Below are positions 22,501 through 33,929 of a stretch of DNA of 64,000 nt, in pieces. The stretch is from Hermatobates lingyangjiaoensis. Taxonomy: Eukaryota; Arthropoda; Insecta; Hemiptera; Hermatobatidae. Each line of letters begins with the position of its first letter. Position 1 is the stretch's first letter. The position numbers and the translations under genes were made by a program. The notes under the pieces were generated by a model. It did not search any database and was not told where the DNA came from. It saw only the letters and a program-made list of their open reading frames with translations. The DNA lies in the NCBI GenBank assembly GCA_026182355.1, contig JAPFBL010000323.1, forward strand, positions 124,001 to 188,000. Reading direction: 5' to 3'.

Positions 22501-23635
22501 TGGTAGCATGGATACCATATCATCACACTGTCCTCGTTTGAGGACATGATTATTTTAAGCCATATACATTCTTGAAGACTGAATAAACGGTTACATAACA
22601 GATCTTCATCATTTTTTACATTATAAAGATTACTATATATCATTCCTAAGTTCTATAATTCAATAGGCAGTAAACTAGAGATGAAAATAACATTTTGATT
22701 TTTCTTACGCATTTTTGTAACTAAAATAACATACCTGTTGAAGTCTGTTTTCATGAATATCGATATTCATTCTAACAAAACTAGAATATGAGTAAATGAT
22801 GCAGATCTGTTAAACTATTCAAAATACAGGCATTTCAAAAGTATTTGTGCTTTTGTAGACTGTCCTCAAATGAGGACAGTGTGATACAATGGGTTAAATA
22901 ACAGCATGAAAAATGATTTTAAAGGTTCTCCTCTCTTTGAGAAGGAAACAGTTTTTAGGTTACCTGTGTAATAAGCTGTAGGAAAGCTTGTTGTTAGCAA
23001 AGAGTGGACCAAAAAGCGTGACATATGACTATAAGAAAGTCAAATGACTGCTCGAAATAAAAACAAAATTTAATTAATCCAAGTGAAAAGTGTAGCACAT
23101 ATTGTCAAATACTAAGATCGAACTCTCATGAGAATAATTTTATATTTTTAATGTCCTTCAAAAATGGCTATAAACTGATCTCGGCTGGTAGACTGACTGG
23201 ACTTTATTAATGTTACTCACTCTATAAGTGATCACGGCAGGTTAGAAAATTCAGTCCCTGACATTAGAAATAAATAAAAGAAAAGATGAATTAAAACAGG
23301 ATATAACTAAATAAAATGTTAATTTTACTGGTAAAAATAAATATTGCAATGTATAGAACGGTAAAATAATATATTTATAATATTACCTTTTAAAAGACAT
23401 ATTACACAAAAGAAAATAGGAAAATTTGGTCCCAGAAAATTCAGTCCCGTTAATTTTGATTCCAGTCTAGACGTTCTTGATGTTCCAATGTATGCATTGT
23501 TTTAACTAGTCAGTATAAAACACAAAATAGAAGAACAATTTTATTAATGAACCATCATTAATACTTATTATTATTTATTATAATATTCGTATATATAATA
23601 AATTGTAAACAGGAAAACTATCTAAAGGGCAACAA
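22500..23635. other. No gene recognised
   Basis: AT-rich. CAAACGAGGACAGTGTGAT near 22540 recurs inverted near 22865 (TCAAATGAGGACAGTGTGAT), so 22520-22885 may be an old short terminal-inverted-repeat element. CCCAGAAAATTCAGTCCC (23433) has a partial inverse near 24142. Confidence 0.35.
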
Positions 23636-23830
23636 ACGTTCCACGGTAAATCACAGACGCGGGACCGTCCCAACCGACACAGGAGACCTAACCGTCGCTT
23701 CGCAAGTGCGCTTGGTGTCCCTATCTCAACTCTCCTGATGACGGTTCAACTGAAAATTAGAGACAGTAAGCGTGTTTGTTTCTTTGTACTGTGTCTGTGA
23801 TTTACCGTGAAACGTATATATATACATCAG
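23625..23830 (+). repeat. Family C foldback, diverged
   Basis: Right core: CTGATGA, C, GGTT-C-AACT, GAA, AATT, A, then GAGA, with CTC before the core. Outer arms CACGGTAAATCACAGAC and its complement flank it. The left core is deleted. Confidence 0.65.
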
Positions 23831-24179
23831 TATGAAAATATAACTCATGTTAAAAGAATCAAAAAATACAGATATAATATAGCCTTTTATCAATGATACT
23901 AAACAAGAAATTTTAAAAATAGTTTGAAAATATTATGTCACTGGAAATTAAATTGGAGAATTTAATGAATGGAGAATTTCCTTTACTCAAGTGAGTTTGT
24001 TATTACCTTCATAAGATTGCACAAGGTTTTTTATCAGTGTATCTACTGATTGGTATTTTCTTTTTTTGGTGTATCATCTCTTCTTTTTAAAGAGTTTATT
24101 TCTATTAAATAGCGATTTAAAAAAATTTCCTGGCACCAAATTTTCTGGGACTGGTTTTCAATGTTTATTTTCAATGAGT

Positions 24180-24320
24180 TTATTTTAAACCTGAAGGACT
24201 GACCGAGTCCTGATAAACTTTAATTTTGTTTCTATTTTACGGTCGATACTTTTATTAATATATTGTTGAAAAGCAGAGCAGATTCTGCATTCACGACTAT
24301 TTTAAGTAGCTGTTCTTTTT
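24180..24320. repeat. Family G tail joined to antisense PLE N-terminal piece
   Basis: CTGAAGGACTGACCGAGTCC and CGGTCGATACTTTTATTAA, then ATTGTTGAAAAGCAGAGCAG ATTCTGCATTCACGAC, which on the minus strand codes VVNAESAL. It shows the junction between a family G tail and the NAES coding piece without a long (TA)n run. Confidence 0.55.
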
Positions 24321-24409
24321 TCCTAATTACATTTCTATGTTGCAGAGGCAATGCAAATAGCAAATTTCCCAGCGACATTTTCAGGCAAAAAACATAGTCC
24401 AATAACTAA

Positions 24410-24645
24410 TAAAATTTATTCACTACTTACTTAAGATTATAAGAGAAGACACAAGCTTTCGACCTCGTAGGTCATCTTCAGGTAGAAGAAATAATAAAAC
24501 AAATAAATAACAACTCAAAGTAACTAAATAACAGAATACGACTAAAATTACACACATAAGGGATAGCAATAATGCTTGGATGAAGATCTGCTGCCACCTT
24601 ATACAATTATTAATATATATATATATATATACAAAAATCAAACAG
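24410..24645 (-). repeat. Family K hammerhead solo copy
   Basis: Minus core at 24453-24481: CTGAAGA, T, GACCT-ACG-AGGTC, GAA, AGCT, T, then GT opposite AC. A related copy is at 57695-57745. A TATATA run closes it at 24610-24632. Confidence 0.75.
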
Positions 24646-24649
24646 ACCG

Positions 24650-24765
24650 TTAGGACAAAATATCAGACGATTAGAATAAAAGAACACGTAGAAACAACAC
24701 ACAACTCACTTCAATATTTCGACCTCGTTGTCATCAGGAGAAGGAGAAGATGAAGAAGATGATTT
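24650..24765 (-). repeat. Family D-like solo copy
   Basis: Minus core: CTGATGA, C, AACGAGGTC, GAA, ATAT, T, then GAAGTGAG. The palindrome and flank are intact, but stem II cannot form in the usual way. Confidence 0.55.
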
Positions 24766-25299
24766 CTGCTCATGAGCACGGATCCCTGGAAATGGGCGTC
24801 CGTCATTTGGAGAGGATGACAAAATCATTATGGATACTATAGTATGTAGTATAGTAGTATATGTGGTCCTAAACTACATTTATTTAGTAGATTCCAACCA
24901 TTCTATTCTTGATGTCAATAGAGTTGAAACAATAAATAGTTATGTAATTTAAAATTTGATATTTTTCATATGCTTGCATATAAAATCTGTGATTTCCTTA
25001 ACCAAAAATATACAACTACAATAGTTTGAATCTTTATACTTAATAAAGTTGTATTTCTTTTTGTTTTTTATAAAAGTTGTAGTACATTTGAAAGTATTCA
25101 TTGACGTAAATGAGAAAAAGGAGTCCACTGTCTGCATCAACAAGTGGTGGAATGAATTGAAGTGACTAATCTAAACGGCATCTAGATTAGGGGCATTAAC
25201 TATGGCGACTGACTCAGGGTGTGCCATCTCCGTGGTCAAGACATTCACACGTACTTGCCTCTGCTATATTCATGTTTACTATCAACTATATATATATAT

Positions 25300-25435
25300 A
25301 CATGATTTCACATAAACACGTGAAATAACAATCAATGATCAACCACAATATGAAATGAAAAAAAAAAAAAGACTAAGATCATTCAACCATAACAAGCGGT
25401 CTTCGTAAGAGTCAAAAACCCGACTGAAACACAAG
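25300..25435 (-). repeat. Family B hammerhead half-unit
   Basis: Begins at (TA)n, with tail ATTTCACATAAACACGTG and GATCAACCACAATATG. The minus core has CTTACGA (drifted), GACCG..ATGGTT, GAA, TGATCT. No mirror arm. Confidence 0.7.
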
Positions 25436-25639
25436 ATGCAGAAACATCATGGTGAGGGGTTGAAAGGAGTGGGAGGGAAGAGTGGTATTTTAAAAGGGTG
25501 TAAAGTACAGGAAAGGACAATAGTCCAGAAAGGGATGTTTGGTGAAACAAAGGAGTACAGTAAGAAAGAGTAAAAAAGTATCTTCTAGATGAGGCAATTG
25601 CCTGAAATAAGACAGTAAACTAGAGACTCATAAACTAGA

Positions 25640-25785
25640 GACAGTTGACTGTCGTCTCTCCGTCAATTCACTTCTTCTTCTGAGGACGACCGCCATTACG
25701 GTCGAAATATTGAAAAGTGAGTCTTTGTTATGTTTCAGTCTATTTGTCACTGTTTATTTTAAGTGTTATTTATATATATACACTT
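25640..25785 (+). repeat. Family I hammerhead half-unit
   Basis: Core at 25679-25707: CTGAGGA, C, GACCG-CCATTA-CGGTC, GAA, ATAT, T. Stem I partners TCACTT and AAGTGA are present. It is preceded by a short remnant of the opposite arm (GACAGTTGACTGTC). Confidence 0.75.
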
Positions 25786-25789
25786 GTTC

Positions 25790-26115
25790 GATGAAAATAC
25801 GATCCGAAATGGACAAATACAGTTCAATGTACTTAAAGAAACATAAGAGAAATTAAAAACATACACTTGCAGTCTCTAATTTTCGGTTGAACCGTCTTCA
25901 GGAGAGATAAGAGAGGGAACCCAAGCGCACTGGTACAGAGACGGTTGGAGACCCAGACGGTTGGGTCTCCAACCGTCTCTATACCAGTGCGCTTGGGTTC
26001 CCTCTCTTATCTCTCCTGAAGACGGTTCAACCGAAAATTAGAGACTGTAAGTGTGTGTTTTCAATTTTTCTGTTTCTTTATGTACATTGAACGATATATA
26101 TATATATATATATTC
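25790..26115. repeat. Family C hammerhead foldback
   Basis: Arms about 25798-25950 and 25964-26095, nearly perfect complements meeting at CCAACCGTCTGGGTCTCC. The right core 26016-26038: CTGAAGA, C, GGT-TCA-ACC, GAA, AATT, A, with TCTC before and GAGA after as stem I. (TA)n on both outer sides. Confidence 0.9.
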
Positions 26116-26179
26116 TGTGTTCATAAAGTGGGTGACCCATATTCAGCCTCTCCTTGGTTTGACTAGCAGAAAACGTAAC

Positions 26180-26875
26180 ACTTACTTTATGTGCACGAAC
26201 GGTTTGTTTTGAATAACTTGTAACAGCTGTTCATTAATAACTTGAGATCCTTGACAATTCTATATGTTCCAGGTGTTCTCCTGTTCATCATTAACTTGAG
26301 GTAGCTCTTGTTAATCATTAACATCAGGTAGTTTGAGGTTCTTATTGTTCCAAGTGTTCTCCTGTTCATCATTAACTTGAGGTAACTTGACAATTCTTTG
26401 TGTTGCATATGTCTTTCAGTTCATCACTCGTTTGAGGTTCTTTTTGTTCCAGGTGTTCTTCTGTTCATCATTAACTTGAGGTAGTTTGATAATTCTTTCT
26501 GTTTTAGTTTTGTTCCTGTTCATCACTAACATAAGATAACTTGAGGTTCTTTTTGTTGTAAGTGTTCTCCTATTCATAATTAACTTGAGGTAGCTTGACA
26601 ATTCTTTGTGTTGCATATGTCTTTCAGTTCATCACTCGTTTGAGGTTCTTTCTGTTGCAGGTGTTCTTCTATTGATCATTAACTTGAGGTAGCTTGAAAA
26701 TTCTATATGTTCCAGGAGTTCTCCTTTTCATCATTAACTTAAGGTAGCTTTGTGGCAATTCTTTGTGTTGCATATGTCTTTCAGTTCATCACTCGTTTGA
26801 GGTTCTTTTTGTTGCAGGTGTTCTTCTGTTCACCATTAACTTGAGGTAGCTCCTGTTCTAAGTACTAGTGCCGCA
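26180..26875. repeat. Minisatellite of CATTAACTTGAGGTAGC units
   Basis: Repeats of CATCATTAACTTGAGGTAG alternating with TTCTTTTTGTTGCAGGTG and CATATGTCTTTCAGTTCATC. Basic unit about 50 bases, with a higher-order unit of about 200 bases (26400, 26620 and 26770 begin alike). The short reading frames in it are repeat artefacts. Confidence 0.85.
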
Positions 26876-27394
26876 GGAGTTATTTCTGTCCCCTGCTGTT
26901 CAAGTGCTTAACACTGAGGCTTTCTCACATTCACCTGACCTAATAATCAATCATCCGACTTAATAATATTGACCTCTACATGATTTTTTTCTCCAATATT
27001 GTATACACTATATATATATATATATATTGTAAATTATGGTAAATAAATATATTCTGCTAATAAAGTTATATTTTATAACCAATTACAAAAAGTAGATTAA
27101 TTATTGTTTAACTATCAAAAGCTGAAATTACGTCCTACAAATTAAATAGAATTAATTGAATGTTCCAAACCAAAAACCTATACTGCTGGTTACTGAGGTA
27201 CAGTAATTTAGAAAGAGAGTAATTCATGTGAAATATTAAACTTGGAATGATTGAAATGTGAAAAAATCGTATTATAAGTAATATTGTAGACTCCAGTCCA
27301 AAGAATCATGAATGTACTGTGGTACTGTCAACATGAAGGTCCGAAGCACCGAAATCCGTTCTTCACACCGTACAACTTAAAAGGTCAAATGTAT

Positions 27395-27695
27395 TTTTTT
27401 TATTTTATTCTCTAAACCGATCTCCTAGCAGGTTAGAAACGTCAGCCCTTTGCGGTCTTTTTGTTTCATCGGTGATTCTACATTCGTATCAAGTATATTT
27501 TTAGGGTAGGGATCTTTAACGAGTACCTGATATCGTAGAGGCTTGGGACCGACGGCTTAAATGTCTTCTCCGAGGTATGACAAACTCAGATTTATTAACC
27601 TCCCTCGTGAATAAATCGAGAGCCAGGTGGGAATCGAACCCCGAACATACCACTTCAGCGTCGAATACGTTAACCACTGGGGTAACCTAGCCCTA
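27395..27695 (-). repeat. tRNA-derived SINE, subfamily S2
   Basis: Minus-strand head (GGTTACCCCAGTGGTTAAC, GGGTTCGATTCCCACC) and body, with the S2 3' end (AATCACCGATGAAACAAAAA, then CTAGGAGATCGG and an A/T tail). Confidence 0.85.
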
Positions 27696-27699
27696 AGGT

Positions 27700-28100
27700 C
27701 AAACGTAGGTTTATGTCTTTATGACGCAATTTATTCTAACCTTTGAGTAAATGTGACTTTTATTTAAATATTATCGATGCCAGATCATGATGTATCTTGT
27801 CAATTCAAGTTATTATTTGTTCATGTAATTTATTACTATTTGGTTTATTTGTAAACTTTAACAATGTCATAAAAGAAACATATTATTTTTAAAATTTTAA
27901 TAATAAGTTTTACAATTGTTACTTAACATGTTTGATGAAATATAAAGTTGGAGAGTATATTTCTTTCTTTTAACACCCAGTTTTATTGAGGATTGTCGCC
28001 TTTTGTGCTGCAAAACGAGTGAAAGTTTCGCTCTTTATGTATTTGGCACCCATTTCATCATCATGACTGTACATCGATTGTCATATATTATGATATATAC
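27700..28100. other. No gene recognised
   Basis: AT-rich sequence between a SINE and a foldback group. Confidence 0.3.
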
Positions 28101-28104
28101 GATA

Positions 28105-28285
28105 TATATATATATATATATCATTGGCGCTCCGTTCTTCGACGTGGGGAGATCTCTCTCACTTCGTCCTCTCTTCTAGTCTACTTCTGATGGCGAACAA
28201 CAATTCGAAATATTGAATTCTGTAAGTGTTCTTTTTATTCTTTTTTCTGTGTCGTGCTTTGTGTAATTTAAAGTTATATATATAT
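28105..28285 (+). repeat. Family D-like solo copy
   Basis: Core: CTGATGG, C, GAA-CAACAA-TTC, GAA, ATAT, T, then GAATTCTG. The tail GTGTCGTGCTTTGTGTAAT is also found at 42067-42090. Confidence 0.65.
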
Positions 28286-28455
28286 ATACAATTAAAAGAA
28301 ACGGTCCAGCGGACTTTTTTAAATAAAATAAATTGAAAACGAAGGAAACACAGAAAGACACAGACATAACTCACATCGAAATATCGATATTTCGATGTGA
28401 GTTATGTCTGTGTCTTTCAGTGTTTCCTTCGTTTTAAATTTATTTTATATATATA
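28286..28455. repeat. Near-perfect palindrome, hammerhead core deleted
   Basis: Arms of about 60 bases (CACAGACATAACTCACATCG on the left) meet at GAAATATCGATATTTC (28377-28392). The centre is two GAA+ATAT+C ends fused head to head, so the deletion removed everything 5' of GAA in both copies. (TA)n on both sides. Confidence 0.85.
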
Positions 28456-28459
28456 TATA

Positions 28460-28535
28460 ATTATAAAAAGATTTCACATAAACACGTGAAATAACAATTA
28501 ATGATCAAACCACAATAAGAAAATGGGAAAACAAG
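28460..28535 (-). repeat. Family B tail, truncated
   Basis: ATTTCACATAAACACGTG, GATCAAACCACAATAAG and GGGAAAACAAGAC, then an abrupt switch to family A sequence; no core remains. Confidence 0.7.
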
Positions 28536-29150
28536 ACGTATTTAATAGTCTAAACAACGCGTTTCGAACAGGTAGTCTCCTTCTTCAGGTATAAAACTAA
28601 AAAAAAAAAATACAATTATATGATGGAGTTATTATCTGAGTAGTTAGTATAAAATAAATAGTACGAAATAAAATAAGAAAAACAGATACGTACATACTCA
28701 AGTGTCAGAGTCTGTGGGATAACCAATTGGACGTAAGATGGAAGGGGGGATATGCAGTGTACATCTGCTTCAAATTGAAAAAAGCAGGTATTATAACTTA
28801 TTTTATTTAGTTTATTTTCTGTATTTTGGCTTAAAGTGAATTTAAAGTCCTTTACCTTACCTTTTGTGAAAAAAAAAAAATAAATAAATGCACCTGCCTT
28901 CCAATATGAAACAGATGTAACTCTATACCCCTACCCTCACCCACTTCCACCCTATTTCCAGTTAGCTGTGCCAGACACTGAAGTTTGAGTACGTACATCT
29001 CTGTTATGTTATATTATACTACTAAGTTGATAACTCTATGATATAATTGTAATTTTTTTTTGTTTTAATGCCTGAAGAAGAACACTACGTGTTCGAAACG
29101 TGTTGTTTAGACCATTAAACTTGTGCTGGGGTAAATAGATAATATTAAGT
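28536..29150. repeat. Family A hammerhead foldback with a long interior
   Basis: Left minus core at 28556-28585 (GAA, ACGCGT, T on the minus strand) and right + core at 29072-29099: CTGAAGA, A, GAACAC-TAC-GTGTTC, GAA, then ACGTGT. Arms extend inward for about 240 bases (ACGTACATACTCAAGTGTC with its diverged complement near 28980). The interior shows no coding. Confidence 0.8.
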
Positions 29151-29239
29151 ATGCACAAACTATATTCAAACTATACGTTTTAATATTTCGTACTATTTAT
29201 TTTATACTAAAATATTAAGCTAAAAACTCTGATGTAATT

Positions 29240-29420
29240 TTATTTATTAGTTTTATGGTTGAAGAAGACTACTACATGTTGGAAACAAGTTGTTTAAAGT
29301 TGTACTTTGTGTAAATACTCGTAGGTATTACAAAGTTTCCACAGAAAAAAAAGTTTTTTTATTCAAATACGCGTTTCAAATACTTTGTGTTCATCGTCAG
29401 GTATATTTTGAATGGTGGTA
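29240..29420. repeat. Two decayed family A copies
   Basis: 29258-29300 has TTGAAGA, A, GACTAC-TAC-ATGTTG, GAA, ACAAGT. 29375-29402 is an antisense A' copy with ACGCGTTTCAAA and TTCATCGTCAGG. Confidence 0.5.
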
Positions 29421-30099
29421 GTGGAGTACATACTGCCATCAAACGTTGAACGGAGACTTTGTATTATTATCCATTTACCCCAGTTTGAGTAAATATCATA
29501 CAATTATGGATTTCACAACTAATAGGTCATTGTAGAGATTTTTTTATTAGTTTTTTACCCTTACAATACAATAAAGGTTTGTATGAATGCAGACAGTGTT
29601 AACAAGGCGCAGAGGGGATCATCAATTGCTAGGGAAGACAAAAAAGTCGTGTTTCTTAACAAGGTATAATTATAGGACAAGCAGATGGTATAAGAGAAAC
29701 CGTATCCCCTTCAACTCCTGTTGATTAATTAACTCTTCAACTTAAAACACTATCTATTAGCTCCTGCCTTTCAACCAGGAATTAACCAAACAAAAAAAAA
29801 GTTTTTAAAAGAGGAATAAACTTTAAGGAATATGGCTGAAGTTAAAGTACAGGTTGAACCGGTAACCTCCGAATCTGAGACTTGCTGGGCCATGGAAAAT
29901 TCCGTACTATAGCTTGGTAACAAAAACACCCTCTATATACCTGTACTTACCCTGTTTTATGCTGGTCATGCAGAGGCGTGATGTCAGGGGAGGCAATGCC
30001 TCACCTGATAATCTTGGAAAGGAAAACATGCAAAATGAATTATATTATTTATATATAAATTTATTATTTATTTATTTATTATTTGTATATATATAAATA

Positions 30100-30395
30100 T
30101 ATATATCATGATTTGTTTTCTTGACCCAATATTTATATGATGTAATTTTTTTTGAGTTTTGAGGTCCAATGATTAAAACTAGTCCTTTTTCCGACGTTTC
30201 GACATATATTTATGTCATCTTCAGGGCTACAACATGATTGTTTTACAATTAGCACTACTATTGTAAAACAATCATGTTGTAGCCCTGAAGATGACATATA
30301 AATATATGTCGAAACGTCGGCAAAAGGACTAGTTTTAATCATTGGACCTCAAACCTCAAAAAAAATTACATCATATATATATATATATATAGTTA
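30100..30395. repeat. Family L hammerhead foldback
   Basis: Arms about 30136-30256 and 30270-30380. The + core at 30285-30316: CTGAAGA, T, GACATAT..ATATGTC, GAA, ACGT, C, then GGC, which pairs with GCC before the core. The left copy is equivalent on the minus strand. Tail ATTACATCATATATA enters (TA)n. Confidence 0.88.
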
Positions 30396-30606
30396 TATTT
30401 ACCCAGTGAACTGCACTGTAAAGATATTAATTGTAAAACAATCATGTTATAGCCCTGAAGATGACATAAATATATGTCGAACGTCGGCAAAAGGACTAGT
30501 TTTAATCATTGGACCTCAAACCTCAAAAAAAATTACATCATATATATATATATATATATATAGTTATATTTACACAGTGAACTGCACTGTAAAGATATTT
30601 GTCAGT
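30396..30606 (+). repeat. Tandem duplicate of the right half of the family L unit
   Basis: 30430-30600 repeats 30270-30430: CAATCATGTTATAGCCCTG, a core with one A lost from GAA+ACGT (GTCGAACGTCGG), the tail, (TA)n and even the outside flank GTGAACTGCACTGTAAAGA. Copying of the flank points to ordinary tandem duplication rather than a new insertion. Confidence 0.8.
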
Positions 30607-30609
30607 TCA

Positions 30610-31980
30610 CTTCACCATTTTTAGATTGTTTTTTATTCAAAATCAATGGACTTTTGCAACTACTGCTTAGATACTGAAAGTAAATGTGCAGTGAGTCTAC
30701 CACCTACTGTATGAATAGTCACTAAGTGAGGCATGCAGTTCTCCTGCCTCATGGTAGGATTCACCTGTGACTATAGTGATTAATTCAGCAACAAAATACA
30801 GTCAGCAACAGCACTACTAAAGCTAGCAATTTATTTTTTACCTTCCTTACTTTTTCAAATGGAGTATTGCATTACAAAAAATTAAAAACAATAAAACGTT
30901 TTAAAAGGAAGCTGGTATGAGATCTAAACATATCCCGTTGACTACTGCCAATCAGAGTGAAAAGGTAATCTGTAAAGTTTTTGATATATGATACTTGTAT
31001 TGCATGAAAATAGTAATTAATTAATCTACTTTATTTACAATTAAAGGCAAATAGAGTTTTAGGAAAAATTACTGACATATTTCTGTCTCATCCAGGGTTT
31101 TACATAAACGTCATGTTTTATTTTGTACTAGTTAAATGTGATTAAAAATAATATGGCAGTACAAATTTTGGCATTTTATCTATTAAAAAAAGAAAATATT
31201 AATAAATTATAACTAACGTATTTTAGTTAATTTTTTTTTAAAAAAGAAAGCACCACTGCTAAGTAAAAATATTTATTTAAAACAGAATAAAATTAATAAG
31301 GTATTTTAGTTCTGTTGTTTGACAAGAGATAGCAACACTTTCAATAAAGAAGAGCAAGTGTTAGTTGAAATTGGTACTGCTTGGTGCAGCACACTCGTAA
31401 TGATAAAGTATCACTTCCAGAGGCACTACTACTATATTGCCATTTCAATAATATAGTAGATATATTGCAGGTATTATAACAATAATATAGTAGTAATATT
31501 ACTGTAATATTATAACAGTAGATATAGCAAATAACAGCAATAGCACTCTCTCGTCCGAACCCATTTTCCTTATTCACAGTTAGTAAACATAGAACTGACT
31601 ATTTGAAAAATGTTTACTCTTCAATTTGAAAATGGTGATTTACCATTATTGCATTGGTATACATATTATACTAAAATCACGTACATTTAGGAAATTATAA
31701 CTTTCTTTAAGTAAGATTGCTTTAAAAGAATTTTTTTAAAAAGAAAGTGTTTTGAAAATTGTTCTATTAGTTGTACTCTTTCTTCTATTTCACACTGTTT
31801 ATTCATGATAGACTTATTTCAACACTATCTGCCATCTTGGTATGAAACCACAGTCACACAGTCTTCTAATAAGACTAACAAAACTCAAACTATATATTTA
31901 CGTTTGAAAGGACAACAACAAATACTAAACAATCTTCTAACTTTCCTTGAGTTGTATTTAATGATAAAAATATTTCTGAG
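30610..31980. other. No gene recognised
   Basis: AT-rich; ATAATATAGTAG-type triplet repeats near 31430-31530. No exon supported. Confidence 0.35.
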
Positions 31981-31984
31981 GTAA

Positions 31985-32125
31985 AATGGAAAAACAAACA
32001 GAAGTCTCCGCACAAATGAAGTTTTATTCAACAACAACAACAATGCGTTTCGAACGCTTTGTGTTCATTATCAAGAAGACACCAAGGATGTGGTGCTGAA
32101 GGGTTGGTCCAGTAAAAACAACTCA
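31985..32125 (-). repeat. Family A' half-unit
   Basis: CAAACAGAAGTCTCCGCACA, AACAACAATGCGTTTCGAAC, then GCTTTGTGTTCATTATCAAG. It matches the left arm of the foldback at 48165-48420, including GACACCAAGGATGTGGTG. Confidence 0.65.
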
Positions 32126-32389
32126 ATTACAGATTGCCCAACTAATGATATACAAATATTTGTTGCTCTACCAAACAACATAACATACATCTAAAATTTT
32201 TTAGAATACCCTCAGACCTAACATATTGAGTAGCAACAAAGTCAGTGTTCATAATAAAGTATTTTATAGTAAACCCCTTAACCATTTAAAATCCACTTAT
32301 ATATGCCCTTAAAGGTAAAAACAGAATATCAACACGACCTTTGCATAGTCATTAGTAAATTAATGACCCAGTAGAAACTATATTACTTT

Positions 32390-32900
32390 GTATCAGTAGT
32401 TTATATATTGATAAGTGATCAATCACTATCTGTAATCACTGATTACATATATGTGATTACAGTAATTAGTGAAGACTATTAGTCTTCAGGAATGAAAGAC
32501 TAATAAACATCTCCCATTTAGACGTTTATTTTATGTTTAAATGAAACATTATATATTATACCCAAGAAGTTTGATAGTAAGTTTACTTATAGTGAAGTTG
32601 AGTGTAGGCCCTCAAGATTTTTTTACATTGTTTACATTGACTTCGAAATTTGTTGAGACAATGCACTGACAAAAAATTGATGTTTATAATGGAAAAATTT
32701 AAATAAGTTATTGACTTATAAGAGATATAGGAGGAATAATATTTTTATAAGTAAACAATCACCGGCAATAAACATAAAAATTTCCTTTGTTTTCAATGGT
32801 ATGATGAATTTGTCTCACAAAATGCTCTAATTAATTATATATATTATAACCTTGAACAAAACTTAATATCAGATATTTCCGATGATGTCTGTGTGTGTGG
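32390..32900 (-). repeat. Repeat R1, partial copy 3
   Basis: Segments GATCAATCACTATCTGTA, CCCAAGAAGTTTGATAGTAA and ATGGAAAAATTTAAATAAG follow the order of 21350-22150 but are rearranged; a trace of GATGATGTCTGTGTGTG lies at 32882. Confidence 0.6.
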
Positions 32901-32984
32901 GTCGTATCCAAAGTTTGTGCAAACTTTACAGTCTACAATCCTTCATAGTTCAGGTAATAATTATAGTTCGATAAATCGAAGACA

Positions 32985-33075
32985 GCACACATAAAAAAGC
33001 AACTTTTTTTATTCTACGCGTTTCGAACACTTCATGTTCATCATCAGGTAAACATCTACAATACAAATTGTAGAT
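32985..33075 (-). repeat. Family A' solo copy
   Basis: Minus core at 33018-33048: CTGATGA, T, GAACAT-GAA-GTGTTC, GAA, ACGCGT, then A. Stem II holds a G-T-type change. Confidence 0.65.
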
Positions 33076-33600
33076 TAGTTCTAATTAAAAATGTTTTTGC
33101 ATCTCTTAATAATAATAATAATAGTATTGTACTTAAAATGAAAAAACTAATATAAATCTGAAGTAGCTTACACACAACTTTACTATAACTAAAAAGTATC
33201 AAACTACGTAATGATTTTTATAACTTCAATAGCTCTGAAATTCAATCGAAAGTTAAAATTTGCATTGAAAAAAAATGTTTGATGTTTTAAAAAATTTCTT
33301 TAATTTATCTCTCTCTGATTAGATGATGAATGTGTACTTTATATCGCTGTCTAAAGCCCTACCTGTTTATCCAATGTAGTGGTGTTCCACTGTCTTGGTA
33401 TAAGGAAGGTAAGTAAATACGGTAAGGTTACTTGGTAGTAAGGAAGGTAAGGTTGAAACCTCTCATTGGCCAGCGCCACCTAGCCAATAAGATAATAAAT
33501 GTAGAGGAGTCTTGTCTCGCTTTATGGTTAGATATAATGCTCGAAGGGGGTTAACATTAAACAAATAATAATAAAATATTTTAATGTAATAGTTCTAGAG

Positions 33601-33929
33601 CAGGGGTTCTCAACTTTCCTTGTCACATTCACCCCTCTCGTGAATTTCCCACAATGCCATTCCCCCTATCCCCTTCCTTTCCAAGGTAGTATGACACACT
33701 TTTAAAACTTTACATTGTTTATGTTTATAATAGAATTTTACTCATTAAATGCTAATTACAATTATTGATGGATATATAAAATATTGATTCAATCGAATTT
33801 TTTGTAAGACGTCAAAACCAATAATAGCCTGCTTTCCTCACTCTGTTAACTTACTGTAGTCACAATTCATCCCCTGAAAACTCAAAATTCACCCCTGAGG
33901 GTGAATTTCACCCCCATTGAGAACCCCTG
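33601..33929. mobile_element. hAT-like MITE, 329 bp
   Basis: Perfect 13-base terminal inverted repeats CAGGGGTTCTCAA. Flanks TTCTAGAG and CTTTAGCG resemble the 8-base nTCTAGAn duplication of hAT transposons, matching at 5 of 8. No ORF; GAATTTCACCCC and similar subterminal repeats. Confidence 0.8.

Noticed and set aside
24650..24765. Intact family D ribozyme
   Set aside because: Stem II cannot form in the required register, so it is listed only as a decayed copy.
26187..26616. Frames coding repeated LKLMMNRRT-like peptides
   Set aside because: They are the antisense of a minisatellite; the repeats explain them.
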